44,370 nucleotides of DNA, taken from positions 1 through 44,370 of the forward strand of contig JAAFHW010000014.1 of assembly GCA_013298525.1 (NCBI GenBank), given 5' to 3'. Positions within the stretch are counted from its first letter, which is position 1, and each line of letters opens with the position of its first letter. A model generated the notes under the pieces. The model did no database searches and was not told where the DNA came from. It worked only from the letters and a program-made list of their open reading frames with translations. A program made the translations under genes and the position numbers. Of the stretch, positions 1 through 7,512 are shown in pieces. Source of the DNA: Flavobacteriia bacterium. Its GTDB lineage: Bacteria; Bacteroidota; Bacteroidia; Flavobacteriales; Flavobacteriaceae.

Positions 1-20
1 GCTAAAAAAAATGTTTTCAT
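1..20 (-). CDS. 5' end of an unidentified gene, cut by the left window edge
   Basis: On the minus strand an ATG at 20-18 is followed by codons for MKTFFL and then the window ends. A hydrophobic start after one Lys is what a signal peptide looks like, but six residues cannot identify the gene. The call rests mainly on the good -7 box TAAATTTG on the same strand about 28 bases upstream (48-55). The gene lies downstream of the TonB-dependent receptor but is separated from it by a terminator, so it is probably its own transcription unit. Confidence 0.45.
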
Positions 21-47
21 AATTTAAGTTTTAATATTAATGTTTTA

Positions 48-55
48 CAAATTTA
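48..55 (-). promoter_or_regulatory. -7 promoter box for the left-edge gene
   Basis: The minus strand reads TAAATTTG, an exact match to the Bacteroidota -7 consensus TAnnTTTG. A TTG about 16 bases further upstream could be the -33 element. The start codon at 20 is at a normal distance. Confidence 0.45.
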
Positions 56-116
56 CTGTAAGCTTAAACATCAAGTCTTATAGAATTAACAATAAGAATT
101 ATATAATTCACATATC

Positions 117-149
117 AAAAAAAAAAATCCTGAGCATAACACTCAGGAT
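117..149 (-). terminator. Rho-independent terminator of the TonB-dependent receptor gene
   Basis: An 8-bp perfect stem (ATCCTGAG at 127-134 with CTCAGGAT at 142-149) closes a 7-base loop. On the minus strand it is followed by a run of T (plus-strand A run 117-126). It lies about 25 bases past the receptor stop codon. Confidence 0.85.
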
Positions 150-174
150 TTTAAAAATATATATAATTATTATT

Positions 175-2850
175 TTAGAATTTAAATCCTAATCTAGCAT
201 AGTAGTAAGCTCCTCCAAATCCCATTTGAACGGCATCCCAATATCCACCAGCTTCAACCCAGTCATCTTGTTGATCAGGATAAACATTTAGTAAGTTATT
301 TGCACCTAAAGTTATTTTGAATGCTTTAGATATTTTATAACCTAAAGTTAAGTCGGTTACAATTTTAACACCATAAGTATCAGTTGCAGCTTTGATTTGA
401 TTAGCAAACGAACCACCATAATCATTTACATCTTCATAAACTTGATAGTCTAATAATTTTACTTCGCTAAAACGAGTAAATGCTAAACCACTATCAAATT
501 TTTTGTAACCATAATTTAAGTTTAAACCAAACTTACTTGAAGGAGCAGAAGCTAATAAAAATGCTTTATCTCTTTCTCCAAAGAAAGTTTGCTCATCTAA
601 ACCATTGTTTTTTACTTTAGTAATTTCCATATCATTGATGTTTCCAACAATTGTAGCTCCAAATTTAGAATCTCCAAAAGTTTTTTTCCATGATAAAACG
701 ATGTCTAAACCTTTAGTTTTTGTGTCAACACCATTTGTAAAAAACTGAGCAGCATCAACATTTAAACCTAATGCTGAAGCATCAAAATATCCTGTTAATA
801 CAATTCTGTCTTTTACATTAATCATATAACCATCAATTGTAGCGGTAAAACTTCCATAATTTGCAGTAAAACCTAAAGAGGCATTTACCGCTTTTTCTTC
901 GTTTAATTTTCCAATACCAAATGCTTTTGTAACAGGACTTTCGTTTCCAGAAAGTAATACTTCTGTTGCTCCTGAGCTACTGAAATTTGTAAAACTTGTA
1001 TTGTAATAAATTTGTGCTAATGATGGCGCTCTAAATCCTGTACTAATAGAACCTCTTAAATTAATATTGTCTGTTAATTTTAATCTTGAAGCTAATTTTC
1101 CGTTTAATGTACTACCAAAATCGCTATAATTTTCAAAACGTATTGCCGTACTAATCATGAATGATTTTGTAATATCTAGTTCACCATCAGCATATAAAGA
1201 AAAGTTTGAACGAGTCTCATTTACTTCGTTTGAAGGACTATATCCAGGAAAACCTTGAGAACCGCCTGGTCTTGGATCTCCAGAAATTGGGTCAATTGGA
1301 ATTGTTTGAATTGTTGGATCTGTAACTACATTTCCATTAATATCGTAAGTTGCATAAGAACCAACTTCTCCAGCAAAAATATTGAATTTTTCAACTCTAA
1401 ACTCAGTTCCTAAAGCTAAATTAAACCCTTCTAAAACGGTGTCATAATTTTTTGAAAAATCTAAATTTGTGGTATTTTGCAATAATTTATGTCCACCAGC
1501 ATCAAAACTAGTTGGTGAATTTCCACCCAATGAAGCATTTAATGTACCTTCAATATTATACTGAAATGAGTTGTTTCCCAATGAATTACTCAAATCCATT
1601 TTCCAACCATTATCAAATTTTGTTTTTATTCCAACTGCTATTGAATTGTCTAAAATGTCAGACGTAATTCTTGGTGTAAATCCGCCAGGATAAATAGATT
1701 CAACAACTCTAGCACCATCATTTCTTGTAAACGCATAAGCATCAGTATTTCTGATATTACTTCCTGCAAATGCATAAAAATCTGTTTTACTTGAAATAGG
1801 AACAGATAAATTAGCCATAAAGTTTAATCCTTGAACAGCAGCTTCTCCAAATCCTTTTCTAAAATCAAAACCAGGACGAAGTGTTTTTTCTTTATTTAAA
1901 AACTCTCCTGTGAAATTAACATATCCACCTTTTTTTCCTAAAGTCACACCATAATTCAAACCAACTTTAGTTGAAAACCCATCAAGATTTTTATCACTTC
2001 CAAATGTATTTCCATTTCCATTTTGGTCTAATCTAAATCCAGGAGTATTAGCTGTTCCTAATGGAAAATCTCCTTGAGCGTTTGTATTGTATGCTCCAGT
2101 TGTAATCGAACCTGTTAACTCTTTTACATTATCATTTAAAATAATATTGATTACACCTGCAATTGCATCAGATCCATATTGTGCCGCAGCTCCATCTCTT
2201 AAAATTTCAATTCTTTTTATTGCAGAAGCAGGAATTGCATTCAAATCTGTTCCAGTATTTCCTCTTCCACGTGTTCCAAATAAATTAATTAAAGACGATT
2301 GGTGTCTTCTTTTTCCATTAATTAATACCAAAGTTTGATCTGGTCCCATTCCTCTTAAAGATGCTGGATCAACGTGATCTGCACCATCAGAACCTGATTG
2401 TTTGTTAGCATTAAACGATGGAGCAGCATACTGTAATAGTTCGTTGATTTCAATTTTTCCGCTTTGGGTTGTTACGTTTTTAACGTCAATAACGTCAATT
2501 GGAACTGCCGAATTTACAATGGTTCTTTTTGAGTTTCGTGAACCAACAATTTGTACTTCATTAAGAACTTGTGCACCAGATAAAACAACATCAATTGTTG
2601 ACGTATTGTCTGTACTTTTTTCTACAGTATTATATCCAATGTAAGAAAATACAAGTATTGCACCTTCTTTAACTTTAATTTTAAAACTTCCGTCAGCATC
2701 TGTAGAAACCCCATTAGAAGTGCCTTTTTCTATGACATTAACACCAAATAAAGGTTCGTTCTTGTCGTCTTTAACATTACCTGAAATTTGTTTTTGTGCA
2801 AAAACATTAGTAAAGGCAATAAAAAATAGTAATAATGTAATTTTTTTCAT
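175..2850 (-). CDS. TonB-dependent receptor with CarboxypepD_reg-like domain
   Basis: An 891-residue outer-membrane receptor that would import a scarce substrate with energy passed on by TonB/ExbBD. A signal peptide (about 1-18, ending FAQ) is followed by a CarboxypepD_reg-like beta domain (about 20-95), as is usual in Bacteroidota receptors. The plug domain (about 105-240) has RGMGPDQTLVLINGKR and the conserved IKRIEILRDGAAAQYG stretch. The rest is a long beta-barrel ending in the aromatic strand YYARLGFKF, typical of BAM-assembled proteins. It is not SusC-like in length and no SusD, siderophore or vitamin gene lies beside it, so the substrate cannot be read from context. It is a single-gene unit with its own terminator at 117-149. 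The family is certain; the ligand is unknown. Confidence 0.93.
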   Translation of the reverse strand: MKKITLLLFFIAFTNVFAQKQISGNVKDDKNEPLFGVNVIEKGTSNGVSTDADGSFKIKVKEGAILVFSYIGYNTVEKSTDNTSTIDVVLSGAQVLNEVQIVGSRNSKRTIVNSAVPIDVIDVKNVTTQSGKIEINELLQYAAPSFNANKQSGSDGADHVDPASLRGMGPDQTLVLINGKRRHQSSLINLFGTRGRGNTGTDLNAIPASAIKRIEILRDGAAAQYGSDAIAGVINIILNDNVKELTGSITTGAYNTNAQGDFPLGTANTPGFRLDQNGNGNTFGSDKNLDGFSTKVGLNYGVTLGKKGGYVNFTGEFLNKEKTLRPGFDFRKGFGEAAVQGLNFMANLSVPISSKTDFYAFAGSNIRNTDAYAFTRNDGARVVESIYPGGFTPRITSDILDNSIAVGIKTKFDNGWKMDLSNSLGNNSFQYNIEGTLNASLGGNSPTSFDAGGHKLLQNTTNLDFSKNYDTVLEGFNLALGTEFRVEKFNIFAGEVGSYATYDINGNVVTDPTIQTIPIDPISGDPRPGGSQGFPGYSPSNEVNETRSNFSLYADGELDITKSFMISTAIRFENYSDFGSTLNGKLASRLKLTDNINLRGSISTGFRAPSLAQIYYNTSFTNFSSSGATEVLLSGNESPVTKAFGIGKLNEEKAVNASLGFTANYGSFTATIDGYMINVKDRIVLTGYFDASALGLNVDAAQFFTNGVDTKTKGLDIVLSWKKTFGDSKFGATIVGNINDMEITKVKNNGLDEQTFFGERDKAFLLASAPSSKFGLNLNYGYKKFDSGLAFTRFSEVKLLDYQVYEDVNDYGGSFANQIKAATDTYGVKIVTDLTLGYKISKAFKITLGANNLLNVYPDQQDDWVEAGGYWDAVQMGFGGAYYYARLGFKF

Positions 2851-2960
2851 AAAATGTAGTTGGTTAGTTAATAATTTGTCGCAATATAATGTTTTTTTAA
2901 AGATTGAATTAACTTAGATTATAAATTACTTTCAACTATTTATTAAACAATTTAAAATCT

Positions 2961-2968
2961 TATATTTG
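2961..2968 (+). promoter_or_regulatory. -7 promoter box for ychF
   Basis: TATATTTG matches TAnnTTTG exactly and lies 26 bases before the ychF ATG, giving a leader of about 20 bases. No clear -33 TTG is seen at the usual spacing. Confidence 0.5.
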
Positions 2969-2994
2969 CACACTTTTAAAAATAAAACGTACCA

Positions 2995-4089
2995 ATGAAA
3001 GCAGGAATTGTAGGATTACCAAACGTAGGAAAATCAACTTTATTTAATTGTTTATCAAATGCTAAAGCGCAGAGTGCTAACTTTCCGTTTTGTACTATTG
3101 AGCCAAATATTGGTGTGGTAAACGTTCCAGATCCAAGAATCAATCGTTTGGAAGAATTGGTAAAACCAGAACGCGTACAAATGGCAACTGTTGATATTGT
3201 TGATATTGCAGGATTGGTAAAAGGAGCAAGTAAAGGTGAAGGTTTAGGAAATCAATTCCTTGCAAACATTAGAGAATGTAACGCTATTATTCACGTTTTG
3301 CGTTGTTTTGATAATGATAATATCGTTCACGTTGATGGAAATGTAAATCCAATTCGCGATAAAGAAACGATTGATATCGAGTTGCAATTGAAAGACTTAG
3401 AAACAGTTGAAAAACGTTTAGAAAAAGTAAATCGTGCTGCCAAAACTGGAAATAAAGAAGCTCAAACAGAAAAAGCGCTTTTAGATAGAATTCGTGAAAC
3501 CTTGTTACAAGCAAAATCTGCAAGAACTGTTGAACCACAAAATCAAGATGAAATTGAATTATTGGAAGATTTTCAATTAATTACAAACAAACCAGTACTT
3601 TATGTTTGTAATGTTGACGAGAATTCAGCAGTAAACGGAAACAAATATGTAGATCAAGTTCGCGAATTAGTAAAAGACGAAGATGCTGAAGTTATCATAC
3701 TTTCAGTAGGAGCAGAAGCAGATATTACCGAATTAGAAAGCTACGAAGAAAGACAAGTATTCTTAGAAGATATGGGATTGACTGAACCAGGTTCTGCAGT
3801 ATTAATTCGTGCAGCTTACAAATTATTAAAACAACAAACGTATTTCACAGCAGGAGTAAAAGAAGTTCGTGCTTGGACAATTAACGTTGGCGATACAGCA
3901 CCAAAAGCAGCCGGAGTAATCCACACCGATTTCGAAAAAGGTTTCATCCGTGCTGAGGTTATTGCATTCGAAGATTATTCTTCTTTAGGTTCAGAAGCTA
4001 AATGTAAAGAAGCCGGAAAACTAAGAGTTGAAGGGAAAGAGTACATTGTTAAAGATGGTGATGTGATGCATTTTAGATTTAACGTGTAG
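2995..4089 (+). CDS. ychF: Redox-regulated ATPase YchF (Obg-like)
   Basis: A 364-residue protein, full length for YchF/OLA1, a ribosome-associated P-loop ATPase of the Obg family that acts in translation and stress responses. Walker A is GLPNVGKST near residues 7-15 and the G3 motif DIAGLVKGAS is near 68-77. The base-specificity motif reads NVDE instead of NKxD, the change that makes this family prefer ATP over GTP. The C-terminal TGS-type domain carries FEKGFIRAEVI and ends in DGDVMHFRFNV, as in other YchF proteins. It is followed by its own terminator and is probably monocistronic. Confidence 0.97.
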   Translation: MKAGIVGLPNVGKSTLFNCLSNAKAQSANFPFCTIEPNIGVVNVPDPRINRLEELVKPERVQMATVDIVDIAGLVKGASKGEGLGNQFLANIRECNAIIHVLRCFDNDNIVHVDGNVNPIRDKETIDIELQLKDLETVEKRLEKVNRAAKTGNKEAQTEKALLDRIRETLLQAKSARTVEPQNQDEIELLEDFQLITNKPVLYVCNVDENSAVNGNKYVDQVRELVKDEDAEVIILSVGAEADITELESYEERQVFLEDMGLTEPGSAVLIRAAYKLLKQQTYFTAGVKEVRAWTINVGDTAPKAAGVIHTDFEKGFIRAEVIAFEDYSSLGSEAKCKEAGKLRVEGKEYIVKDGDVMHFRFNV

Positions 4090-4095
4090 TTTTTA

Positions 4096-4125
4096 GAAAA
4101 TAGAGAAAAGAATATAGAAAATAGA
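4096..4125 (+). repeat. Left arm of a 30-bp AG-rich inverted repeat
   Basis: This arm matches the reverse complement of 4883-4912 with one mismatch over 30 bases. The pair brackets the lipoprotein gene 4197-4865 and the ychF terminator. Both arms are simple AG/CT-rich sequence with internal near-repeats of GAAAATAGA. Confidence 0.7.
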
Positions 4126-4129
4126 CTAG

Positions 4130-4153
4130 CCGCAAAAGAGATTTTGCGGTTTT
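4130..4153 (+). terminator. Rho-independent terminator of ychF
   Basis: An 8-bp perfect stem (CCGCAAAA 4130-4137 with TTTTGCGG 4142-4149) has a 4-base loop and is followed by TTTT. It lies 40 bases after the ychF stop. Confidence 0.8.
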
Positions 4154-4196
4154 ATTTTGGCACAACATTTGGATTGGTAAAGAAAAATCCTTCCTA

Positions 4197-4865
4197 ATGA
4201 AAAACTTTGTATTATTATTCGTTTTACCTGTTTTGATGTTTTCTTGTAAACAAGCAGAAGCCGTTCCAGATGGAAATAATTTCTATTTTGAAAGCCCTCA
4301 GCCTATTAATGATTCTGAATTGAGTTCCTTTCCAAATAAATTTAAAGGACTCTATATGTCTGAGGATTCACTTTTCTTGAACATTACAAATAATATGATT
4401 TTTTCGGAAAGAGAATATAAATTCAGATTTCACAAAACCCAATTAGATTCTTTAAAGGAATATTTTGATGTAGTTGATGAAAAATACATTTCAAAAGATA
4501 CCAAAGAAATTTTCTATTCTAAAAAAGTTGGAGATTCAATAGAATTTGTATCTAAAAATATTGATACTATTTTTCAGCTTTCAGCTTCGCAAAAAGCAAA
4601 AAGGATTAATGGATTTTTAGTTTTAAATCAAAAAGATTCAATTTATTGGAAATTGAAATTGATAAGTTTGAATAAAAATTCTTTAACCATCAAACAATTA
4701 TATTCTGATAATGATTTAAAAAGAATGGATTCTATAACCGAAGTTCATTCTAAAAAGCTTGATTCTCTTTCTTATATTATTTCACCTTCAAGAAGAGAAT
4801 TTAATAGGTTTTTTAAATTGAAAAAACTTGGATTTGACGAAGAATACAAAAAGATTTCTAAATAA
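4197..4865 (+). CDS. Putative lipoprotein of unknown function
   Basis: 222 residues. The N-terminus MKNFVLLFVLPVLMFSCK is a lipoprotein signal with lipobox MFSC, so Cys17 should be lipidated; what follows (KQAEA) has no obvious early acidic run. The rest is Lys/Ser/Asp-rich and soluble, with no transmembrane segment and no motif I recognise. It stands alone between the ychF terminator and the parE promoter region, bracketed by the AG-rich inverted repeat (4096-4125 and 4883-4912). That setting would fit an accessory insertion, but codon use does not look different by eye. Confidence 0.75.
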   Translation: MKNFVLLFVLPVLMFSCKQAEAVPDGNNFYFESPQPINDSELSSFPNKFKGLYMSEDSLFLNITNNMIFSEREYKFRFHKTQLDSLKEYFDVVDEKYISKDTKEIFYSKKVGDSIEFVSKNIDTIFQLSASQKAKRINGFLVLNQKDSIYWKLKLISLNKNSLTIKQLYSDNDLKRMDSITEVHSKKLDSLSYIISPSRREFNRFFKLKKLGFDEEYKKISK

Positions 4866-4882
4866 ATTCCCATAATTCATCC

Positions 4883-4912
4883 TCTATTTTCTATATTCTC
4901 TTCTCTATTTTC
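4883..4912 (-). repeat. Right arm of the 30-bp AG-rich inverted repeat
   Basis: Reverse complement of 4096-4125 with a single mismatch. It lies 17 bases after the lipoprotein stop and about 100 bases before the parE start. Confidence 0.7.
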
Positions 4913-4983
4913 TTATCTCAAATTGTCAAAAACATTCTTAATAACTTTGACAAATATCATTTCAAAAATGACTCGGAATGCAC

Positions 4984-4991
4984 TATATTAG
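4984..4991 (+). promoter_or_regulatory. Possible -7 box for parE
   Basis: TATATTAG differs from TAnnTTTG at one position and lies 22 bases before the preferred parE ATG at 5014. A promoter here would exclude the upstream in-frame ATG at 4978 as the start. Confidence 0.3.
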
Positions 4992-5013
4992 CACAAAATC
5001 GATACATTTTAAA

Positions 5014-6873
5014 ATGGCTCAAGAAACACAATATAACGAAGACAATATACGCTCACTCGATTGGAAAGAACACATCCGAATGCGTCCCGGAATGTACATT
5101 GGGAAGCTTGGTGACGGTTCTTCTCCTGATGATGGAATTTATATTTTGCTTAAAGAAGTAATCGACAACTGCATCGACGAATTCGTTATGGGTGCAGGAA
5201 AAGTTATCGAAGTAACGATTAAAGATAAATTGGTAACCGTTCGCGATTATGGTCGTGGAATTCCATTAGGAAAAGTCGTTGACGTAGTTTCCAAAATGAA
5301 TACTGGTGGAAAATACGATTCTAAAGCATTTAAAAAATCAGTTGGTTTGAATGGAGTTGGTACCAAAGCGGTGAATGCTTTGTCCAATTATTTCCGTGTA
5401 GAATCGGTTCGTGATAATCAACAAAAAGCTGCCGAATTCTCTGAAGGAAATTTAACGTTAGAAGAAGAAATTGTTGAATCCACCAAACGAAAAGGAACAA
5501 AAGTTGCTTTCATTGCTGATGAAGTTATTTTCAAAAATTATAAATACCGAAACGAGTATATTATCAAAATGCTCAAAAATTATTGTTATCTAAATCGCGG
5601 ATTAACAATATATTACAACGGTGAAAAATACCTTTCAGAATTCGGATTAAAAGATTTACTAGAAGAAACAATTACGGAAGAAGACATGCAATATCCAATC
5701 ATTCACTTAGAAGGTGATGATATTGAAATTGCTTTAACTCACAGTAAATCTCAATATTCAGAAGAATACCATTCGTTTGTAAACGGACAAAATACAACAC
5801 AAGGTGGAACGCACTTAAACGCGTTTCGTGAGGCTATTGTAAAGACTATCCGAGAATATTACAACAAAGGTTTTGAAGCATCTGATATTCGTAAATCAAT
5901 CGTTTCTGCGGTTTCCATAAAAGTAGAAGAACCAGTTTTCGAATCGCAAACCAAAACTAAATTAGGTTCTAATGATGTTGGTCCAAATGGTCCAACGGTT
6001 CGTACATTTATTCACGATTTTATTACAACCAAACTAGATAATTTTCTACATAAAAATCCAGAAGTTGCCGATTCGCTTTTGCGTAAGATTTTGCAAGCCG
6101 AACGCGAACGTAAAGAACTTTCAGGAATTAGAAAATTAGCTAAAGACAGAGCTAAAAAAGCAAGTTTACATAATAAGAAATTGCGCGATTGTCGTGTGCA
6201 TTTAACCGATGCTAAAAATCCGAGAAGTTTAGAAAGTACGCTTTTTATTACCGAAGGTGATTCGGCTTCGGGTTCGATTACGAAAAGTCGTGATGTGAAT
6301 ACACAAGCGGTTTTTAGTTTGCGTGGTAAGCCTTTGAATTCTTATGGAATGTCGAAGAAAATTGTGTACGAAAACGAAGAGTTCAATTTGCTTCAAGCAG
6401 CATTAGATATTGAAGAAAGTATCGAAGATTTACGTTACAACAACATCGTAATTGCAACCGATGCCGATGTCGATGGTATGCACATTCGTTTATTGTTAAT
6501 CACGTTCTTCCTTCAGTTTTTCCCTGAAATGATTAAAGAAGGACATTTGTATATTTTGCAAACGCCATTATTCCGTGTTCGAAATAAAAAAGAAACCATC
6601 TATTGCTATTCCGACCAAGAACGAATTGATGCCATAGAAAAATTGAAACCAAAACCAGAAATCACGCGATTTAAAGGTTTGGGAGAAATTTCACCAGATG
6701 AGTTCAAGCATTTCATTGGAGAAAGCATCCGATTAGATCCTGTAATGTTAGATAAAGCCACATCAATAGAAACGTTGTTAGAATTTTACATGGGTAAAAA
6801 CACACCAGATAGACAAACGTTCATTATCAATAACTTGAAAGTGGAATTGGATAAGGAATTGGTAGAGAAATAA
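5014..6873 (+). CDS. parE: DNA topoisomerase IV subunit B (ATPase subunit)
   Basis: 619 residues from the chosen ATG at 5014 ([10 protein letters not shown]). The reading frame is open from 4978, but the extra residues do not look like the family and overlap a possible promoter. The GHKL ATPase domain has [11 protein letters not shown] and DYGRGIPLG (ATP/Mg binding) and [12 protein letters not shown] (ATP lid). The TOPRIM domain has TEGDSASG and the metal-binding [10 protein letters not shown]. With ParC it forms the A2B2 enzyme that decatenates daughter chromosomes. The partner is encoded 640 bases downstream, with one small gene between them. Pairing with a ParC lacking a GyrA box supports ParE over GyrB. 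Confidence 0.94.
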   Translation: MAQETQYNEDNIRSLDWKEHIRMRPGMYIGKLGDGSSPDDGIYILLKEVIDNCIDEFVMGAGKVIEVTIKDKLVTVRDYGRGIPLGKVVDVVSKMNTGGKYDSKAFKKSVGLNGVGTKAVNALSNYFRVESVRDNQQKAAEFSEGNLTLEEEIVESTKRKGTKVAFIADEVIFKNYKYRNEYIIKMLKNYCYLNRGLTIYYNGEKYLSEFGLKDLLEETITEEDMQYPIIHLEGDDIEIALTHSKSQYSEEYHSFVNGQNTTQGGTHLNAFREAIVKTIREYYNKGFEASDIRKSIVSAVSIKVEEPVFESQTKTKLGSNDVGPNGPTVRTFIHDFITTKLDNFLHKNPEVADSLLRKILQAERERKELSGIRKLAKDRAKKASLHNKKLRDCRVHLTDAKNPRSLESTLFITEGDSASGSITKSRDVNTQAVFSLRGKPLNSYGMSKKIVYENEEFNLLQAALDIEESIEDLRYNNIVIATDADVDGMHIRLLLITFFLQFFPEMIKEGHLYILQTPLFRVRNKKETIYCYSDQERIDAIEKLKPKPEITRFKGLGEISPDEFKHFIGESIRLDPVMLDKATSIETLLEFYMGKNTPDRQTFIINNLKVELDKELVEK

Positions 6874-6897
6874 AATAGTAATTATAATTGATTAATT

Positions 6898-7458
6898 ATG
6901 TTTATGAAGTTTAAAAATATTTTATTTATTTTTTTTTGTTTTACTATTACTTCATCTTGGTGTCAAGACAATAAGAACGATAGCTTGTCAACTGATGGTA
7001 AGTTAGATGATAAATATTTAAATAGTTTAAAATTATTTAAAGGTAAGTTAGATAAAGAAGAATATAAAAATATAAAGATTCGTATTGAGAATGAATTGAA
7101 TATAAAAATTCCTGATGGAAAAGATATTCTAATTAATTATTCTCAAAAAGCACCTAATTGTTTTATAAAAGGATATAGTAATGAGGTTGTTATGCAATCA
7201 ATAGACAGGACTATAGAAATATCTTCAAGGATTTGTGAAGAAAATAATGCTATAGATTTTTTTGTTTTTTCAGAAGATTCGTTTTTTAAAGATTTTTATG
7301 AAACAAAAAAAGAGTTTAGTTTGGATTCAGGATTTTTTTATAAGAATATTTTTAATTTACATGAGTATTGCAGTGCTTTTTTTATACTAAAAGCAAATGG
7401 TAAATTTTACAAGTATTATGGCGATGATTATTTTAGTGAAGTAAAAAAATATTTATAA
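6898..7458 (+). CDS. Small exported protein of unknown function between parE and parC
   Basis: 186 residues with an N-terminal hydrophobic signal ending TSSWCQ. Cleavage after WCQ by signal peptidase I is more likely than lipidation, since SSWC is a poor lipobox. The mature part is Lys/Asp/Phe-rich, contains three more Cys, and has no recognised domain. A second ATG lies at 6904. It begins 24 bases after parE and ends 54 bases before parC, so it is probably read through from parE. It is more AT-rich than the genes beside it, as expected for a late addition to a conserved gene pair. Confidence 0.7.
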   Translation: MFMKFKNILFIFFCFTITSSWCQDNKNDSLSTDGKLDDKYLNSLKLFKGKLDKEEYKNIKIRIENELNIKIPDGKDILINYSQKAPNCFIKGYSNEVVMQSIDRTIEISSRICEENNAIDFFVFSEDSFFKDFYETKKEFSLDSGFFYKNIFNLHEYCSAFFILKANGKFYKYYGDDYFSEVKKYL

Positions 7459-7512
7459 ATAATAATTAAATGATAGATATTATTAATTAATTTTCTATTT
7501 GATAAAATATAA

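Noticed and set aside
2087..2917. Plus-strand open frames opposite the TonB-dependent receptor gene
   Set aside because: Antisense shadows of a well-supported receptor; their translations show no domain and codon use follows the other strand.
4978..5013. Upstream ATG for parE adding 12 residues
   Set aside because: The extra residues are unlike ParE and overlap a possible -7 box; [10 protein letters not shown] at 5014 is a better start.
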